A stretch of 64,000 nucleotides of DNA from Leptobrachium leishanense (Eukaryota > Chordata > Amphibia > Anura > Megophryidae), in assembly GCA_009667805.1 (NCBI GenBank), contig CM019067.1, forward strand, positions 241,773,721 to 241,837,720, read 5' to 3'. Position numbers and translations under genes: made by a program. How positions within the stretch are numbered: the stretch's first letter is position 1; the number at the start of each line of letters is the position of its first letter. The notes under the pieces were generated by a model. That model was not told the origin of the DNA. It worked only from the letters and a program-made list of their open reading frames with translations, and made no database searches. This document shows positions 1-11,357 of this stretch, piece after piece.

Positions 1-103
1 AGTTGCATGGTCAACTCGCATCAGGAGGTGCTACGCAACTCTAGTAGCCAACCCCAAAACTTGTACAAAGAAAAATGTGTCATACGTACTCAACGCTGTA
101 TAA

Positions 104-446
104 TGCAGAAAAAAATGGTTTTGCGCCTATTCCCTACGGCTGCGTAAACCAGAAGTATCCAGCCCACTTTGGGCAGTATTACAATGTTGGTGCTAACTTA
201 ACCAGAGCTGTGTAAACGTAAAACCTCCATAGGCTATAATGGCTCTGGTAAGTTTACAACAGCTCTGGTTAAGTTAGCACAACTATGTAATACGGCCCTT
301 CATGTATAAAACATAACAAGAAAAAAGGTTGACATTTGCACTTACCCCTGTGGCTCCTGGCTAGGGATACAACAAAATATACATATAGGCGCAAAACCGT
401 TTTTTCTGCATATAAGTATATTTTGTTGTATCCCCAGCCAGGTCAT
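104..446. mobile_element. Nested palindromic MITEs
   Basis: Bases 104-128 (TGCAGAAAAAAATGGTTTTG...) are the inverted complement of 388-411. Within them, 171-299 forms a second foldback: GTGCTAACTTAACCAGAGCT near the left is mirrored by AGCTCTGGTTAAGTTAGCAC near the right, with outer ends GGGCAGTATTAC and GTAATACGGCCC. A third inverted pair spans 356-442 (CCTGGCTAGGGATACAACAA versus TTGTTGTATCCCCAGCCAGG). The GGGC(C/A)GTATTA terminus and small size suggest a PIF/Harbinger-type MITE. Relatives of the 171-299 unit occur at about 39465-39585 and about 47310-47380. Confidence 0.6.
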
Positions 447-901
447 TTTTGCTGCTGACCCTTTCCGTGTTTTCTTTTTTAATCCCAAAGTGGAATTGTT
501 CCTGGTGAGGTTATAAATATAAACCCACCAGTCTGGTCTTGGCTGAGAAGCAGTATGAGGACATGCAGTTGTTTAGAAAGCAGCTTTTGGTTACATTAGG
601 TTAGGACCCACCTAATCAGAGGATGCCAAGACGTGACGGGTGGGCTTAAAACTTTAATGGCCATTCAATTAAAAGCCACAGGGGTAAGCGCAACAGACAA
701 CTATGTATAATGCCTGAAAAAAAAAAAAAAAAGATTTTCGGTTCACTTACAATGGCCATTACAAGCATAAGCCCACCTGCCATATCAAGGCAAATCTCAT
801 GGGTGAGTAAAAATAAAAAAGTGCAAAACCAAGAAAGAAATGTGACAAAATACTTAATGAGAAAAATCGTAAACCCTAAAGTGGCTTGTAAAGAGAAAAC
901 A

Positions 902-2031
902 TCTATATATATAAACGCGAAAGTCCTGACTGACTGACTGACTCATCAACGCCCAGCTGAAACCGTTTAACCTAGGAACGTGAAATTTTGAAGGTGCACT
1001 GTTTTTATGATGTAGGCACCCACTAAGGAAGGATTTTTGGAAACTCCGCCCCTAAGGGGGTGAAAAAGGGGGTTGAATATTTTAAACAGGATACCTCAAA
1101 ACCAGAAGATGCTACAGATGCAAAAATCGGTATTTAGATTGGTCTTGAAAAATAAAAAAACACATATTTTACCGTTTTTCAAAAATCCAAGTGGGGGCGA
1201 AAAAAGGGGGTTGAATATTTTAAACAGGATACCTGTATCTCCAAAACAGACAATGTTACAGTCCTGAAAATTGGTATTTAGAGTTGTCTTGAAAAATAAA
1301 ACAACACGTATTTTACCATGTTCTGAAAAGTCCTTGGGAGGGCAAAAACGGGGGTTGAATACCTTTATCAGTATACCTATATTTCAAAAACCGAAGATGT
1401 TACAGGTGTGAAATTTGGTATTTACAATCTTCGTGAAAAAAATCAAACATGTTTTTTGCCATTTTCCACAAATCCAATTGGGGGGGTCGGGGGAAAGGGG
1501 TCTGAATATTTTTATCATTATACCTATATTTCAAAAACCAAAGATGTTACAGATGTGAAATTTGGTATTTACAATCTTCTTGAAAAATAAAAGCAGGTGT
1601 TTTACCATTTTCCAAAAATCCCAAGGGGGGGATGAAAAAAAGGGGGGCTGAATTACTTTTAAACAGGATACCTATATCTCAAAAACAGAAGATGTTACAT
1701 ACGTGAAAATTGGTATTTAGATTCGTCTTGAGAAACAAAAAAACACCTATTTTACCATTTTCCAAAAATTCAGTGGGAGGGGGGCAAAAAGGGGGGGGGT
1801 TGAATACTTTTATCAGTATACCTATATTTCAAAAACCAAAGATGTTACAGGTGTGAAATTTGGCACTTACATTCTTCTTGAAAAATAAAAGAACACGTCT
1901 TTTACAATTTTCCAAAAATCCCAAGTGGGGGGGAAAGGGGGGGTTCTACCAAAAAAAACTCAAGTTTCTTTTAAAAAACTATTTTAACAAAACCTAAAAT
2001 CCACACGAGCGAAGCCGCGGGCAAAAGCTAG
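902..2031 (+). mobile_element. Non-autonomous Helitron with internal tandem repeats
   Basis: The element starts TCTATATATATAAACGCG and ends GCGAAGCCGCGGGCAAAAGCTAG, followed by T. That is a TC...CTAG structure with a GC-rich subterminal palindrome, inserted between A and T without target duplication, as Helitrons do. After a (TGAC)n motif and a block containing CATCAACGCCCAGC, the body is about six copies of a ~145-bp unit. Each unit has a GA(T/A)G(C/T)TACA motif (near 1108, 1250, 1395, 1545, 1690, 1842), a 'CTTGAAAAATAAA' motif and a poly-G tract. No Rep/helicase coding is present. Confidence 0.75.
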
Positions 2032-2372
2032 TTTCATATAAATAGTGCTGGCTTCACATTCTCCAAATATTTAATATGTGCAACTGAAAAGTGTTGCAAT
2101 ATACTATAACTTAACTTATGGTGCTTTGAAGTAATGGACAACATGCAGCAACTGGACCTGACACCCAAAATAGCTTTGTGGTCACGCCAGGCCTTGACCT
2201 TAATCTTTAAGCTTGGATCCAAGTGGGATTGTGGATGAATAATGTGTATAAACTACATTTCTAAGTACATGAGACATTGTTTTCCTTTTCTGACATGACT
2301 GGCAACCTTTTCTATGTCTTCTCTAGTTCTATAATTATGTAGGAGTAGGAGAAGAATTAGAGGGCCTTTTAT

Positions 2373-2717
2373 TTATCTTGTTCTTCCACAGACCAACATG
2401 GTGTTCGTATTATAATCCTGAAAGAAGTCTTCATGTCTGGAGAGATAACTTGGAGGCATAGTGCTAGTATGGGGATTGTTCAAGTTGACTGAGATCTTGG
2501 AGAGTTTATTTTGTGGTGATATAGCTGGAAAACATTTAAAACCAGTATAGGCTGTGGCGCTCTGTCTCCCTCTCCGCCCGGAGCTCTCCTGTGTATGCCA
2601 TGCGGGCGATTCTGCAGTGGGCCCTCTGTTAGGGACTTTCGGGGGTGTCTTGCGAGGCTTACTGCCTGTACCTCGGGCCTTCCTGTCCATTTCCTTGTAG
2701 TTTAAATCTCTCTCCAC
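2373..2717 (-). other. Unidentified 114-codon open frame in a COA1 intron
   Basis: The open frame begins MERDLNYKEMDRKARGTG and is basic and Pro/Ser-rich in its first half. I do not recognise it as a host gene. It could be the start of a retrotransposon ORF1, but no conserved domain is visible and no reverse transcriptase follows on the - strand. It lies inside a COA1 intron. Confidence 0.2.
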
Positions 2718-3065
2718 CCTTTACCCTCCCAGCCCCGTCACCGTTGTATCCTCCTTTTTATTTCTCTTTTCTCTCTTTCTACATTCCTATTCCTACCCTT
2801 TCTCTGCTTCATCCCGCTTCCCTACTGCTTGGGATGTTGCTCCTGGATGCTGTACTACATCATGACCTCTTATTAGGGTGGCTCCTGACGTGCATCTTTA
2901 TTTAGCACTGTTGCAAGGTCCCTAATGCACCCACATATCCCCGTTTGAATTTGCTACTTTTGATTGATATGGGATCGCTGACATTTTTGTATAATATGTT
3001 TGAACTGTATTTTATCTTTCATAGTCTGCCTCGTTATGTTCTGATTGATTGTATTTGTGTTATAC

Positions 3066-3530
3066 AGTATCTCACAGAAGTGAGTACACCCCTCACATTT
3101 TTTGTAAATATTTTATTATCTTTTCATGTGACAGCATTGAAGAAATGACACTTTTCTAGAATGTAAAGTAGTGAATGTACAGCTTGTATAACAGTGTAAA
3201 TTTGCCGTCCCCTCAAAATAACTCAACACACAGCCATTAATGTCTAAACCGCTGGCAACAAAAGTGAGTACACCCCTAAGTGAAAATGTCCAATTTGGGC
3301 CCTCAGTGTCAATATTTTGTGTGGCCACAAATTTTTCCAGCACTTTAACCCTCTTGGGCATGGAGTTCACCAGAGCTTCACAGGTTGCCACTGGGTCCTC
3401 TTCCACTCCTCCATATGTACATCACAGATCTGGTGGATGTTAGAGACCTTGCACTCCTCCACCTTCTGTTTGAGGATGCCCCACAGATAGGGTTTAGGTC
3501 TGGAGACATGCTTATAGAGTTAGGTGCCAT
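3066..3530 (-). mobile_element. 5'-truncated Tc1 element, transposase C-terminus
   Basis: The + strand begins with a Tc1-like terminal repeat (CAGTATCTCACAGAAGTGAG). Read on the - strand, it carries the end of a Tc1 transposase: PDLNPI at about 3510, then a frameshift, then EEDPVATCEALVNSMPKRVK at 3406-3340. The catalytic Asp residues and the left terminus are missing, so it is dead. Confidence 0.8.
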
Positions 3531-3534
3531 TCTC

Positions 3535-3630
3535 ATTATAACAAATTGCAAAAAAATCCATAATCCAAAACCCTTCTGGTCCCAAGCATTTGGATAAGGG
3601 ATACTCGATAGGGGATACTCGACCTCGAGC
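3535..3630. mobile_element. Tigger/pogo-like terminal fragment
   Basis: The sequence reads CCAAGCATTTGGATAAGGGA followed by TACTC, duplicated once (GATAGGGGATACTCGA). It resembles the termini of pogo/Tigger MITEs known in vertebrates. It abuts the truncated Tc1 copy. A related stretch may occur near 9260-9310 (GAGCATCACTTATCC). The family call is from memory. Confidence 0.4.
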
Positions 3631-4373
3631 AGAAGATATCCAACTAATAACATTAATAAATTCTTTGTCAAATTGAACTCTGCAAAAATATCTCTTTTTA
3701 AGTTCTCGTTAAACAGGTTTTATCCTATTTTCTTTATGGCATGCTGTCGGCTTTGTTTTAATGTTAATTAGCATTCCTACCATCAAGTAAAATCAACTAT
3801 CTCCTGGGATTACCCTGTTAGCACATACCTTGGATTATGGTCTGTGTGGTCACTTTGATCTAGATATCTTGCCACAGTGTTGTCAACTGACCATCCTTCC
3901 CTCACAAAATTAAACCTTCGAATTCCCACTAAGTTTTTTGTACGTGTTATATTAAATAACAGTGTTCCAGGTTGCTATGACAATACCAACCCGCAGATAT
4001 TACTGTCTAGTGTGACCGCTCAAGGGAAGCGAAGCTCATATCTCGTGGTACATTAATAATGAATAAAAGGCAGCGTTGTCATACCTGGAGCAGTTTCATT
4101 CCTAATCTCCGCCACAGAGTCATATTCAACAAATAAATCCAAGAACCTCATAAACTTTTCAGAAAGGAAAATACTATAAAGCTGATGTAACGCTATAGGA
4201 ATTTGTTACTAACCTTGAAGTGTTCTCCATAAACCTGTCACTTGGCATTGATTCCACAGTCGGGCTGCGCCCTTTTGCTTATGGAACAGGTTGTGGAGCA
4301 CAGAAGCTATTACACCTATAGCCCATGCTAATTGGAGATATTTACTTATTGTTTGCAATGGTATATTTGACAG

Positions 4374-4450
4374 ATCAAGATACCAGTGTCCGGAACCATA
4401 TCTGCAGGTTACCTTTATGTCAAGTCAGACCGAGACAGCCTTAACAAAAG
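4374..4450 (+). CDS. COA1: COA1 penultimate coding exon
   Basis: This is a 77-nt internal exon of cytochrome c oxidase assembly factor 1, a small single-pass protein of the mitochondrial inner membrane that acts early in complex IV (and complex I) biogenesis. It is preceded by an acceptor ending TTGACAG and followed by a consensus donor GTGAGT at 4451. It reads IKIPVSGTISAGYLYVKSDR and then DSLNK plus two bases of an Arg codon. This aligns with the human COA1 segment around KIPVSG..GLLYVHSSRGGPFQR. The exon ends in phase 2, which joins exactly to the next exon at 7537 to restore Arg-Trp. Upstream exons (N-terminus, membrane segment) were not found in bases 1-4373 and presumably lie to the left. 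The identification rests on remembered family sequence plus the splice fit. Confidence 0.85.
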
Positions 4451-4595
4451 GTGAGTGCAGAAAATGTATATCTTCAATAAAGTGTTTTTTCGCCTCCTTT
4501 GTGTTTTATTTGTTGTCCTTATCTTTTTACACACAGTGGGCTAAACCAGATGCTGCTTTACCTTTTCTATGCCCTTGCTGGGTTTGCTGCTAAAG

Positions 4596-4781
4596 TAGTG
4601 TTTCCCAACCCTGGTCCAAGTGCCCTGAACAGGCCAGGTTTTAATTTCCATATATCTGAAGCACAGCACAGGTGATCTGATTTGCGGCTCAGTGATTGCA
4701 GGATTGAGTCTGCATTTCCCCAAGGTAATCATAAAATCTGGTCTGATTGGGGTACTTGAAGACCAGGGTTGGGAATCGCTG
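4596..4781. mobile_element. hAT MITE, 186 bp (copy 1 of 3)
   Basis: Termini TAGTGTTTCCCAACCCTGG and, inverted, CAGCGATTCCCAACCCTGG flank a short AT/GC-mixed core. The flanks TGCTAAAG (4588-4595) and CGCTAAAG (4782-4789) are an 8-bp target duplication with one mismatch, a hAT hallmark. It lies 145 bp downstream of the COA1 penultimate exon. Confidence 0.75.
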
Positions 4782-5137
4782 CGCTAAAGGATGATGTAAT
4801 GTATAAAATGTCTGATTTTTCAATGATCTGGATCATATTTTTGGCCAAGAAAGCAGTAACCTAACAAGTCAAACATCCAATCTAATTGTCTAATAAACAA
4901 AATATTACAACAGTTTTAGCATACATTAAAAGGTTTACACAAGGGTTGAAAGAAATACATAAAAGGCATTTACTTAGGATACTCCTGGGATCAGAGGTCT
5001 AAAGACAGAGCTTCATTAGTAACAGGGTGTCATCTGAAAAGGGCTTGTCTTTAAATATTTCAGCTATTTGAATGGGCTTGCATTGTATTGACAAAGCTTG
5101 TTCACAACATCTTGAATTGCATTCTAGAAGATTATAA

Positions 5138-5600
5138 AGTATTTTACCAGGAAGGATACATTAAGATTTCTCTTGTTTTCAAGTATGTCCTGGGTTCAAG
5201 AACATTGAATTTTTACAGTAGGGCATAGAAATACAAAGTAATAAATGCAAGATATTAAAAACAAAACACTAATATACAGATTAACACAGAAAATAAATAT
5301 GTAGGAAATATACGCGCTATGTTACATGTTTACAGGTTCATTCTATATCAAGGTATACTAATAGAGATCTCTTCAGTGACTTTAGACTGGGGGAAGATTT
5401 GACGATGTCTGAGAGGTTATTCCATATTTGCGCTGCTCTGTAGGAAAATGAGTATCGAGACACTTTCTTTTTGTATTGTTGTGGTATTGCACGATGTTCT
5501 GGTTTTCTACACAATTGATTGCAGGGCTCAAAATTTTGCCACATGGTGCAGAGCAAAAAGTTCCTCTGTATTTCTGTACCCATCCCTTATTCAACACATG
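5138..5600 (-). mobile_element. LINE 3' fragment (CR1/L2/Rex1-like)
   Basis: Read on the - strand, 5583-5338 encodes the end of a LINE ORF2 (VSRYSFSYRAAQIWNN, SLKSLKRSLLVYLD). This matches the end of the larger LINE copy at 48.8-50.6 kb. It is followed by a 3' UTR and the shared tail ACTTGAAAA.AAGAGAAATCT, then TCCTTCCTGGTAAAAT (5210-5138). It is 5'-truncated, as is typical of target-primed retrotransposition. Confidence 0.8.
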
Positions 5601-5892
5601 CCCTCCTAATCCTTTACTTGTGCCTTGCCATTGTCTCTGTAGCTGGCAGAGGCTTCACAGACCCTTTCTGCAATATAGAGTTCAGCCACATAGGATCCTG
5701 TTCTTACATTGGGTTTCCATTAACCTACGGGTTAGAGGCAGTGTCCAAATGGGAGATTTGCAGATCAATGCAATGTTATTTCCCCTGGATCTTTTGTAGC
5801 TCAAAGTCATATTAAGCATGTGACTGTCAGGTTAGCATGTCTTGCCATGAAAAGCAGGCGAGTGGAAATATTGAGCCCTGGTCTATTGTTTG

Positions 5893-6693
5893 CAGGGGCG
5901 GATCCAGACACAGGTTTCGGGGGGGGGGGCATTCTACCAGTTTTGGCCAAGAACTGGTGTTGGGTTCGTAGTGACAGGCAGAGACACTCCTAATCGCAAG
6001 CTGTGCTCGTTACACTCACTCTCCCCAGAACATTGCACAGGGTCTGTCCTCATGTGGCTCATGAGCCCTTCCAACCCCGAGGGGCCTAGGGTGCCCCCCC
6101 TTCCAGCACATACCCCTTGAAGCTATGCATTGTAGGGTAACCCAGGTGTGGGCTGCCCAGTGCACCCTTTCCATGTTGGCAGGACACACCTGGCACCCCA
6201 TCTGTGCAGCCCTGTGAACCCTTTCCATACCATGGGCCCAGGGTACCCCCCCAGCTCACATGTAATATATTGCCCCCCAGCTCACATGGATATATTTTCC
6301 TCCACCTCACACATGGATATATTTGGCCCCAGCTCACACAGAGATATATTGCCCCAGGCTCAGCTCATGCATGGATATATTGCCCCAGCTCTCACCTCCT
6401 CTGCCAGGCCTCTCCGCTCCGAGTACCCTTCGGCCACGACTGTTTTTCTCCCTACGAGCGGCTGCCGGCATGCAGCTTGGCCGCTCGCCTGGGAACCACC
6501 TGACCAGCGAAGCCACGTTCTTGCAAGATCCCGGAGTTCACGGGAACTCCGATCTCGTGGCTGGTGGATCCCAGGTGAGCGGCCAAGCTTCATGCCGGAG
6601 GCCGCTCGTAGGGAGAAAACTGTCGGGTGGCCAGCGGGTCGGTAATATTTCGGGGAGGGGCAATTGCTCTGTTGCCCCCCAGACCCGCCCCTG
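5893..6693. mobile_element. Non-autonomous hAT element A with minisatellite and hairpin
   Basis: The 801-bp element begins CAGGGGCGGATCC and ends CCGCCCCTG. It is flanked by a perfect 8-bp duplication ATTGTTTG (5885-5892 and 6694-6701). The interior contains about six degenerate copies of a 26-30-bp unit AGCTCACA(CA)TGGATATATT-GCCCC (about 6245-6390). A long palindrome follows at about 6430-6636: CTCCCTACGAGCGGC on one arm and GCCGCTCGTAGGGAG on the other, with AGCTTGGCCGCTC on both. Open frames here are repeat artefacts, and no transposase is present. Confidence 0.88.
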
Positions 6694-6939
6694 ATTGTTT
6701 GAATAGCAGGTTGAGTTTTCACAATAGATCATTAATACTGTATCCCTCAAAGCTTGACCTATTAGACTGTCTCCATCAAAAAGGGGCTAAAGAACTTTAC
6801 AGAAGACAAAGCTTCAGGTAAAGGTTTCACAGCATTGGCAGTTAAGATGTGGGGTTCTCCGAAACCGTAGCATATTTGTTTTGGAAGCTGCTTTGTTAAA
6901 GTTGTTTTGGGGGGGGGGGAAGAGACTCGTATGTGAAAT

Positions 6940-7450
6940 AAAGGGACACTACCACTTACATAACCTGTAACTAGATTACTTATGTATTACAAATAAGATA
7001 CCTAATTTTAAGTGGTTTTATCTCCAGGTGCCATTTCCTGGATTTTTCCCATGACGCAACATTTAGCCAAAGCTTTGCGACTCTTGTTTAACTGTCAAAT
7101 ATTGTAGATTAAATAATGAGGTGGAGGTGGGACTGTTTAGATAAGCGATGGCAGCTGAATGAGATAAGACCGGGAGCGTAAAAGACTGAAAATACCACGA
7201 TACAATGATGTGAGTCGGCTGCCTGACCTATAGACTCCATTATATGGCCAAAACCACAAGGTGAGGACCAAGTGAAGTTAAGATATTGTGGGGGTGGGAG
7301 GGCCGATTACAACACAAAAGATCACATAATTGATGCACCCAGTGACACCGTAAAATGGTTTTATTATACCTACAAGAGAAAATCAAAGCACATGTAAGAT
7401 ATCAACATAAAGACGATAAGGACATTTTTTGGTGGTAGTGGCCCTTTAAG
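6940..7450. mobile_element. MITE of the AAAGGGACACTACCAC family, copy 1
   Basis: Termini AAAGGGACACTACCAC and (inverted) GGTGGTAGTGGCCCTTT enclose about 510 bp. Other copies occur at 32394-33004 and 51634-52263 (reverse orientation), recognised by the shared interior CCACAA.GTGAGGAC.AAGTG and a G-rich block. The superfamily is not established. It lies about 90 bp upstream of the COA1 last exon. Confidence 0.65.
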
Positions 7451-7536
7451 GAAATATTCATGTTTAAAAGGTAGACTAAATATTTCAAGGAGCATATTTT
7501 TTTGTTAATCAGTATATATCGACCTGTATTTTACAG

Positions 7537-7654
7537 ATGGACTCTGAAAGATGTCACTTTAAAACTGAATACTGGCCAGGAAATTCCTGTTTATCAACCA
7601 GGCGATGAAGAGAAAGAAGAGTTACAAGAACTTGAAATTGTCAACTCTTTATAA
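7537..7654 (+). CDS. COA1: COA1 terminal coding exon with stop codon
   Basis: This is the last coding exon of COA1. The acceptor is pyrimidine-rich and ends TTTTACAG. The first base completes an Arg codon begun at 4449-4450. The exon then reads WTLKDVTLKLNTGQEIPVYQ followed by an acidic tail ending in EIVNSL and TAA at 7652-7654. The human protein has WHLDEVFLELKDGQQIPVFKL followed by an acidic tail, so the match covers the conserved C-terminal domain that sits in the intermembrane space. The frog tail is a few residues longer and Glu-rich. The gene runs toward STK17A on the opposite strand, and the two stop codons are about 7.0 kb apart. Confidence 0.9.
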
Positions 7655-7790
7655 AAAAAAAAAAAAAGTTCTCAAGCTGGTATTTTTTGTATCCATAATT
7701 CAATTTTTTTTTAAAAGAAAAATATGTACAGTATGTAAATATTTAAGGGTCTTCTGAATGACCAAATAAATATTCAAGAGAAATTTAGTT
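7655..7790 (+). terminator. COA1: COA1 3' UTR and poly(A) signal
   Basis: Immediately after the COA1 stop codon comes an A-run and an AT-rich stretch with a canonical AATAAA hexamer at 7765-7770, 111 bases after the stop. This is a suitable distance for a short 3' UTR with cleavage near 7785-7795. The exact cleavage site cannot be read from sequence alone. Confidence 0.65.
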
Positions 7791-9486
7791 GAGGGTGACA
7801 TTGTTCTTTTTAAAGTCAGATAAATGCCATGTTTTTTTGTGTTTTAAAGTGCATCCATCATGCAGGCACTCTCACTATATAGGTTTTACTTGCTCTATTC
7901 AAAAAGGTAAGGGCATGCACTGGTCCTTAAGAGTACAAACAGCTCTATCATCTTCAAGAGGAAACCTTAAACTGGAATGTTGTACAAATACATACATGTA
8001 AGTAAAACCATAACTCCATAAAATGTAATTCAGTCAGCGTTACAGTATGCACATTAAAAGTCATCAGTAAACCACATTTCACACAGCAAAGTTTAAAAAT
8101 GTGTGCTTTGCCCTTTTATTCTACTGGGTTTATCCCTCAATATTTCTGATGGGAATACAAATGAGATGACAGCTCTTCTAGAAGATATTAGGAATTTGAG
8201 CTGACAACTTAAAGGGCACCTATCAAACATTTATACAGGCACCTCAATAATTTTGTGATGGCAGTGACACAGCAATCTGGGGTGAAATCAGAAAAGACAT
8301 GGTTTACCAGTCACGAGCTATCAGAAGTGGTGCACTACAGGAGACAGATAAGTGCATAAAATAAAAGGCACTTTCTAGCAAGATACATTGTAAAATGTTC
8401 CATAATATGCATTGTACAATACAGTTTTCTCTAATTTACAGATCACTCCAACCCCCCCCCCCCACCATGTTGATGGCCTACAATTCCCAGAATTTTTTTT
8501 GGATGCAAAAGATGGCCAGAAACAACTGGGGGAGCAGAGTTTGCGGCGCCTTCCCTAGTCCTTCACAGTAGGTAGCACACACGGAATTGTCCATACTAGA
8601 CTCATGCGCATAGCAACGTTTTAGTGATGCAATTACAGAACAGAGCAATCCCTCGTATGCACCAACATTGTTAGTACCACTGGTGTGTGCAGCCCGTTAC
8701 ATTAGGGTGTGCACCAATGGAACATTTAAAACTTATATTAAGAGCAAAGTCGTCTAAATATATTTTTATTAGCAATAACAAGCCTATAATCACAGGATAC
8801 AGTGTCAGTTTTTAGGCTTTACTGCATGAACCAAATAAGGGACATCTAAAATGTCAATGTAAGAGGCGAAAGAGGACCTGGGCACCCCCCCTGCACATAC
8901 CTATACGTAGTACCACTACTACTCGTGTTGATTCCCATATCCACTTCCAATAAACGCTAGTATTGGCGAGCCTGATCACTAATAAGATGGCAACTTCTCT
9001 AGATTGTAAGCTCCAAGCACGACCCTGTACACTGGTCATCTTTGGTTCTGCATTTTATTTCTCCAATCCTTAAGTCCTACGGAAAGTGCTGGCACCATGT
9101 AATAGTCCATAGCGTCAATCTCTGCGCTAGTAATTAGTCATTACAGCAGCGTGCCAGTTTGTTGACTTGACGGCAGTCACCAAAGTGGACAAATATCTGA
9201 CAGCACAACTTCATCTCCACCCTTCTATTTTCATATGTAAGAGGACTGATTTGTTATACCAGGCTGAGCATCACTTATCCAAAAGGACTGTGACCGTGAA
9301 CATTTTGCATACTTGAATTTTGGAACCCTACCAAGATTTCCATGTGGCAGGATTGCAGCAATGGACACTCTAGCGTGCCAGAAGGAAAGTGGGTACGGAC
9401 ATGGTAGATGGCGATATAGGTCCTGCAGGACAATGACCGAAAAGCTCAAAAAAAGTTGGAGTCTTTTGGAATGTCAGTTGGCGGAT
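7791..9486. other. Intergenic sequence between COA1 and STK17A
   Basis: No gene was found. It contains a C-run followed by a MITE-like motif CCTACAATTCCCAGAAT (about 8450-8495). At about 9005-9110 there is an ancient interspersed repeat (GATTGTAAGCTCC...GGAAAGTGCTGGCACCATGTAA). The same repeat occurs at about 16870-16955 and 57120-57255. Confidence 0.5.
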
Positions 9487-9494
9487 GCTCTACC

Positions 9495-10605
9495 CAGAGC
9501 CGGCCCGATGGAGCAGTGTGGTGCGATTGCTCCAGGCGGCAGAAATTGGACAGCGCCAAATTTTTTCGCCACCATAGGTCGACGCCACTGCACAATTTTT
9601 TTAATCAAGCTGCAGCAGCATCTAAATTGACCACCGGCACGGTGGCGCATCATGGCTAGTGATTGACACCGCCGCTGACCACACCCACCCCACACGCATG
9701 CGTCCACACAGGCCAGCGGCGTGCAGACAGATCCTCAGGCCCGCCAGCCACTTGTTGACGGCCCAGTCTGTCTCATCCTCCGGTACCCGCCGGGCTCTGA
9801 ATCACCCAGGCAGCTACCTACACCCGCCATGGCCGAGTACCTGTCCAAAGTCAGCACGCAGACCACCACACCCGAGGCATCGGGCTCCTCCAGCTCCAGG
9901 TTCCTGAGTGTGTACGCCTCGTTTCTGAGATCATCCAGGGGATCCTAAATGATCATAGGAGTTGGTGAGTAACCAGGCGCGCTGCCGCCGAGCCCAGGAA
10001 GGGCGTGCATGCCAGCAGGGTGCACGGATTAACCTATGGCCTGGCAGTATATACCCAGGAGCTGGCAATATACACCCAAGAGCTAGCAGTACGTACCCAT
10101 GAGAGCTGGCAATATACACCCATGAGAGCTGGGGGCACTATACCCATGTGAGCTGGGGCAATATATACCCAATATCACTTTGTTTTGCTGTTCAATAAAA
10201 CCATTTAAACTATTTAACGTATTTATCGCAATAAAGTGATTTAAAATATAATACTTAGTGCTATTCTTGGATCTTGGTTATAAATACCGGCTGGGTGGAG
10301 TTAGAGGTAATATCACTACTCTGCATGGAGAGAGCCTGTGGCGTCATGGGTTTGATCCCAGCGAGCAACCTCTCCAGTAAGTGTCCTTGGGCAAGACACC
10401 TAACGGTACATACTCGCCACCCAGGACATACTTGAAAACGAGAGAAATCTCAATGTATCCTTACTGGTAAAATCCGCTCTCAAAAAAAATAAATATATAA
10501 CAATGGACGTGTCACGTGGGCGTATTTTGGGGTTACGTGGTGGTGGTGGGGGGGGCAGCATTTCAGCCTGTGCTTCAGGCAGCACAAGGTCTTGTGCCAG
10601 CCCTG
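9495..10605. mobile_element. Non-autonomous hAT element C with minisatellite and nested SINE
   Basis: Ends CAGAGCCGGC and (inverted) CAGGGCTGGC are flanked by GCTCTACC (9487-9494) and GCTCTACT (10606-10613), a 7/8 target duplication. The interior holds a degenerate array at about 10038-10170 of the unit AGCTGGCAATATACACCCATG. This is the reverse complement of the minisatellite in elements A and B. A SINE is inserted at about 10288-10497. There is no transposase coding. Confidence 0.75.
10288..10497 (+). mobile_element. tRNA-type SINE, copy 1 (inside hAT C)
   Basis: The head is GGCTGGGTGGAGTTAGAGGT, followed by the B-box-like GGGTTTGATCCC. The central motif is AGTAAGTGTCCTTGGGCAAG-ACACC. The 3' tail is GGACATACTTGAAAACGAG-AGAAATCTCAATGTATCCTT, followed by an A-rich end. 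The tail is identical in layout to the 3' end of the LINE at 48.8-50.6 kb. Confidence 0.85.
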
Positions 10606-11227
10606 GCTCTACTGTAGGGTTTCTGTGAATCAGGTTTTCAGAATTCACACACACACCATACCTTTATTGCATATAAAGAAAAAAAGCAACAATGAACTAG
10701 AGTGGAAAATAACTTTATTATAAACAGCTTCAGAAAACTGCACAGAATTGGTTTTTCATGCCTGCAAAAATACATCAGTAGAAACATCTTATTTTTTTCC
10801 AGTAATAAAGAAATATACAGCACATTTTTAAACAGGCTGTTTATAATTTACAAACTTTAATACAGAACTATACAAAGATCTTAATTTTATTTAAAAATAC
10901 TGTACAAAAAAGGGGAAGAAAATAAATCCACATAAGGCACAACAGAAATACATAAAAAAAAAGTCAAACATTGCAGGTGTCTGAGCAGCCAATTTAAAGG
11001 AAACCAACTTTGTAACATATTGCAGAAAACAATCCCATTATTTTATTCACCCATAATGCTGTCCAACCCAGAAAAGAGCAGCCAGATACATGAAGGTAAC
11101 TTAACAGAATGAAGCAGGTATGACTTTTCCTTCCCGTGCCATCTTTAGGAAGTGAACCAGGACCTAGATGGCTTTGTGTACCTGTATGAGTACGAGGTGT
11201 AAATAGCAATGAGGGTTTAGAATAGGG

Positions 11228-11357
11228 GTCAGCCACCATGGCCTTCCAGATGTTTTAGAACTACACTTCCCCATGAGACTCAACCATAATTTGTGTCTGA
11301 GCACCATGGGAGATTTAGCGCTAAAACATCAGGAGGGCCAAGGTTGCTGAACCTTTG
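11228..11357. mobile_element. Palindromic hAT-like MITE
   Basis: GGGGTCAGCCACCATGGCC...CAGATGTTTTAGAACTACA is mirrored by AAACATCAGGAGGGCCAAGG-TTGCTGAACC. This 'CCAGATGTTTT-AACTACA-CTCCCATGA' family is common in amphibians and reptiles. Related, partly decayed copies are at about 55210-55345 and possibly near 25405 and 59410. Confidence 0.6.

Noticed and set aside
6148..6645. 165-codon open frame and its antisense partners
   Set aside because: They lie wholly inside hAT element A across its minisatellite and palindrome, and both strands are open for that reason.
10285..10420. Possible true tRNA gene at the SINE head
   Set aside because: Only a B box is well formed. No cloverleaf, anticodon arm or poly-T terminator can be drawn, and the sequence continues into a SINE body and tail.
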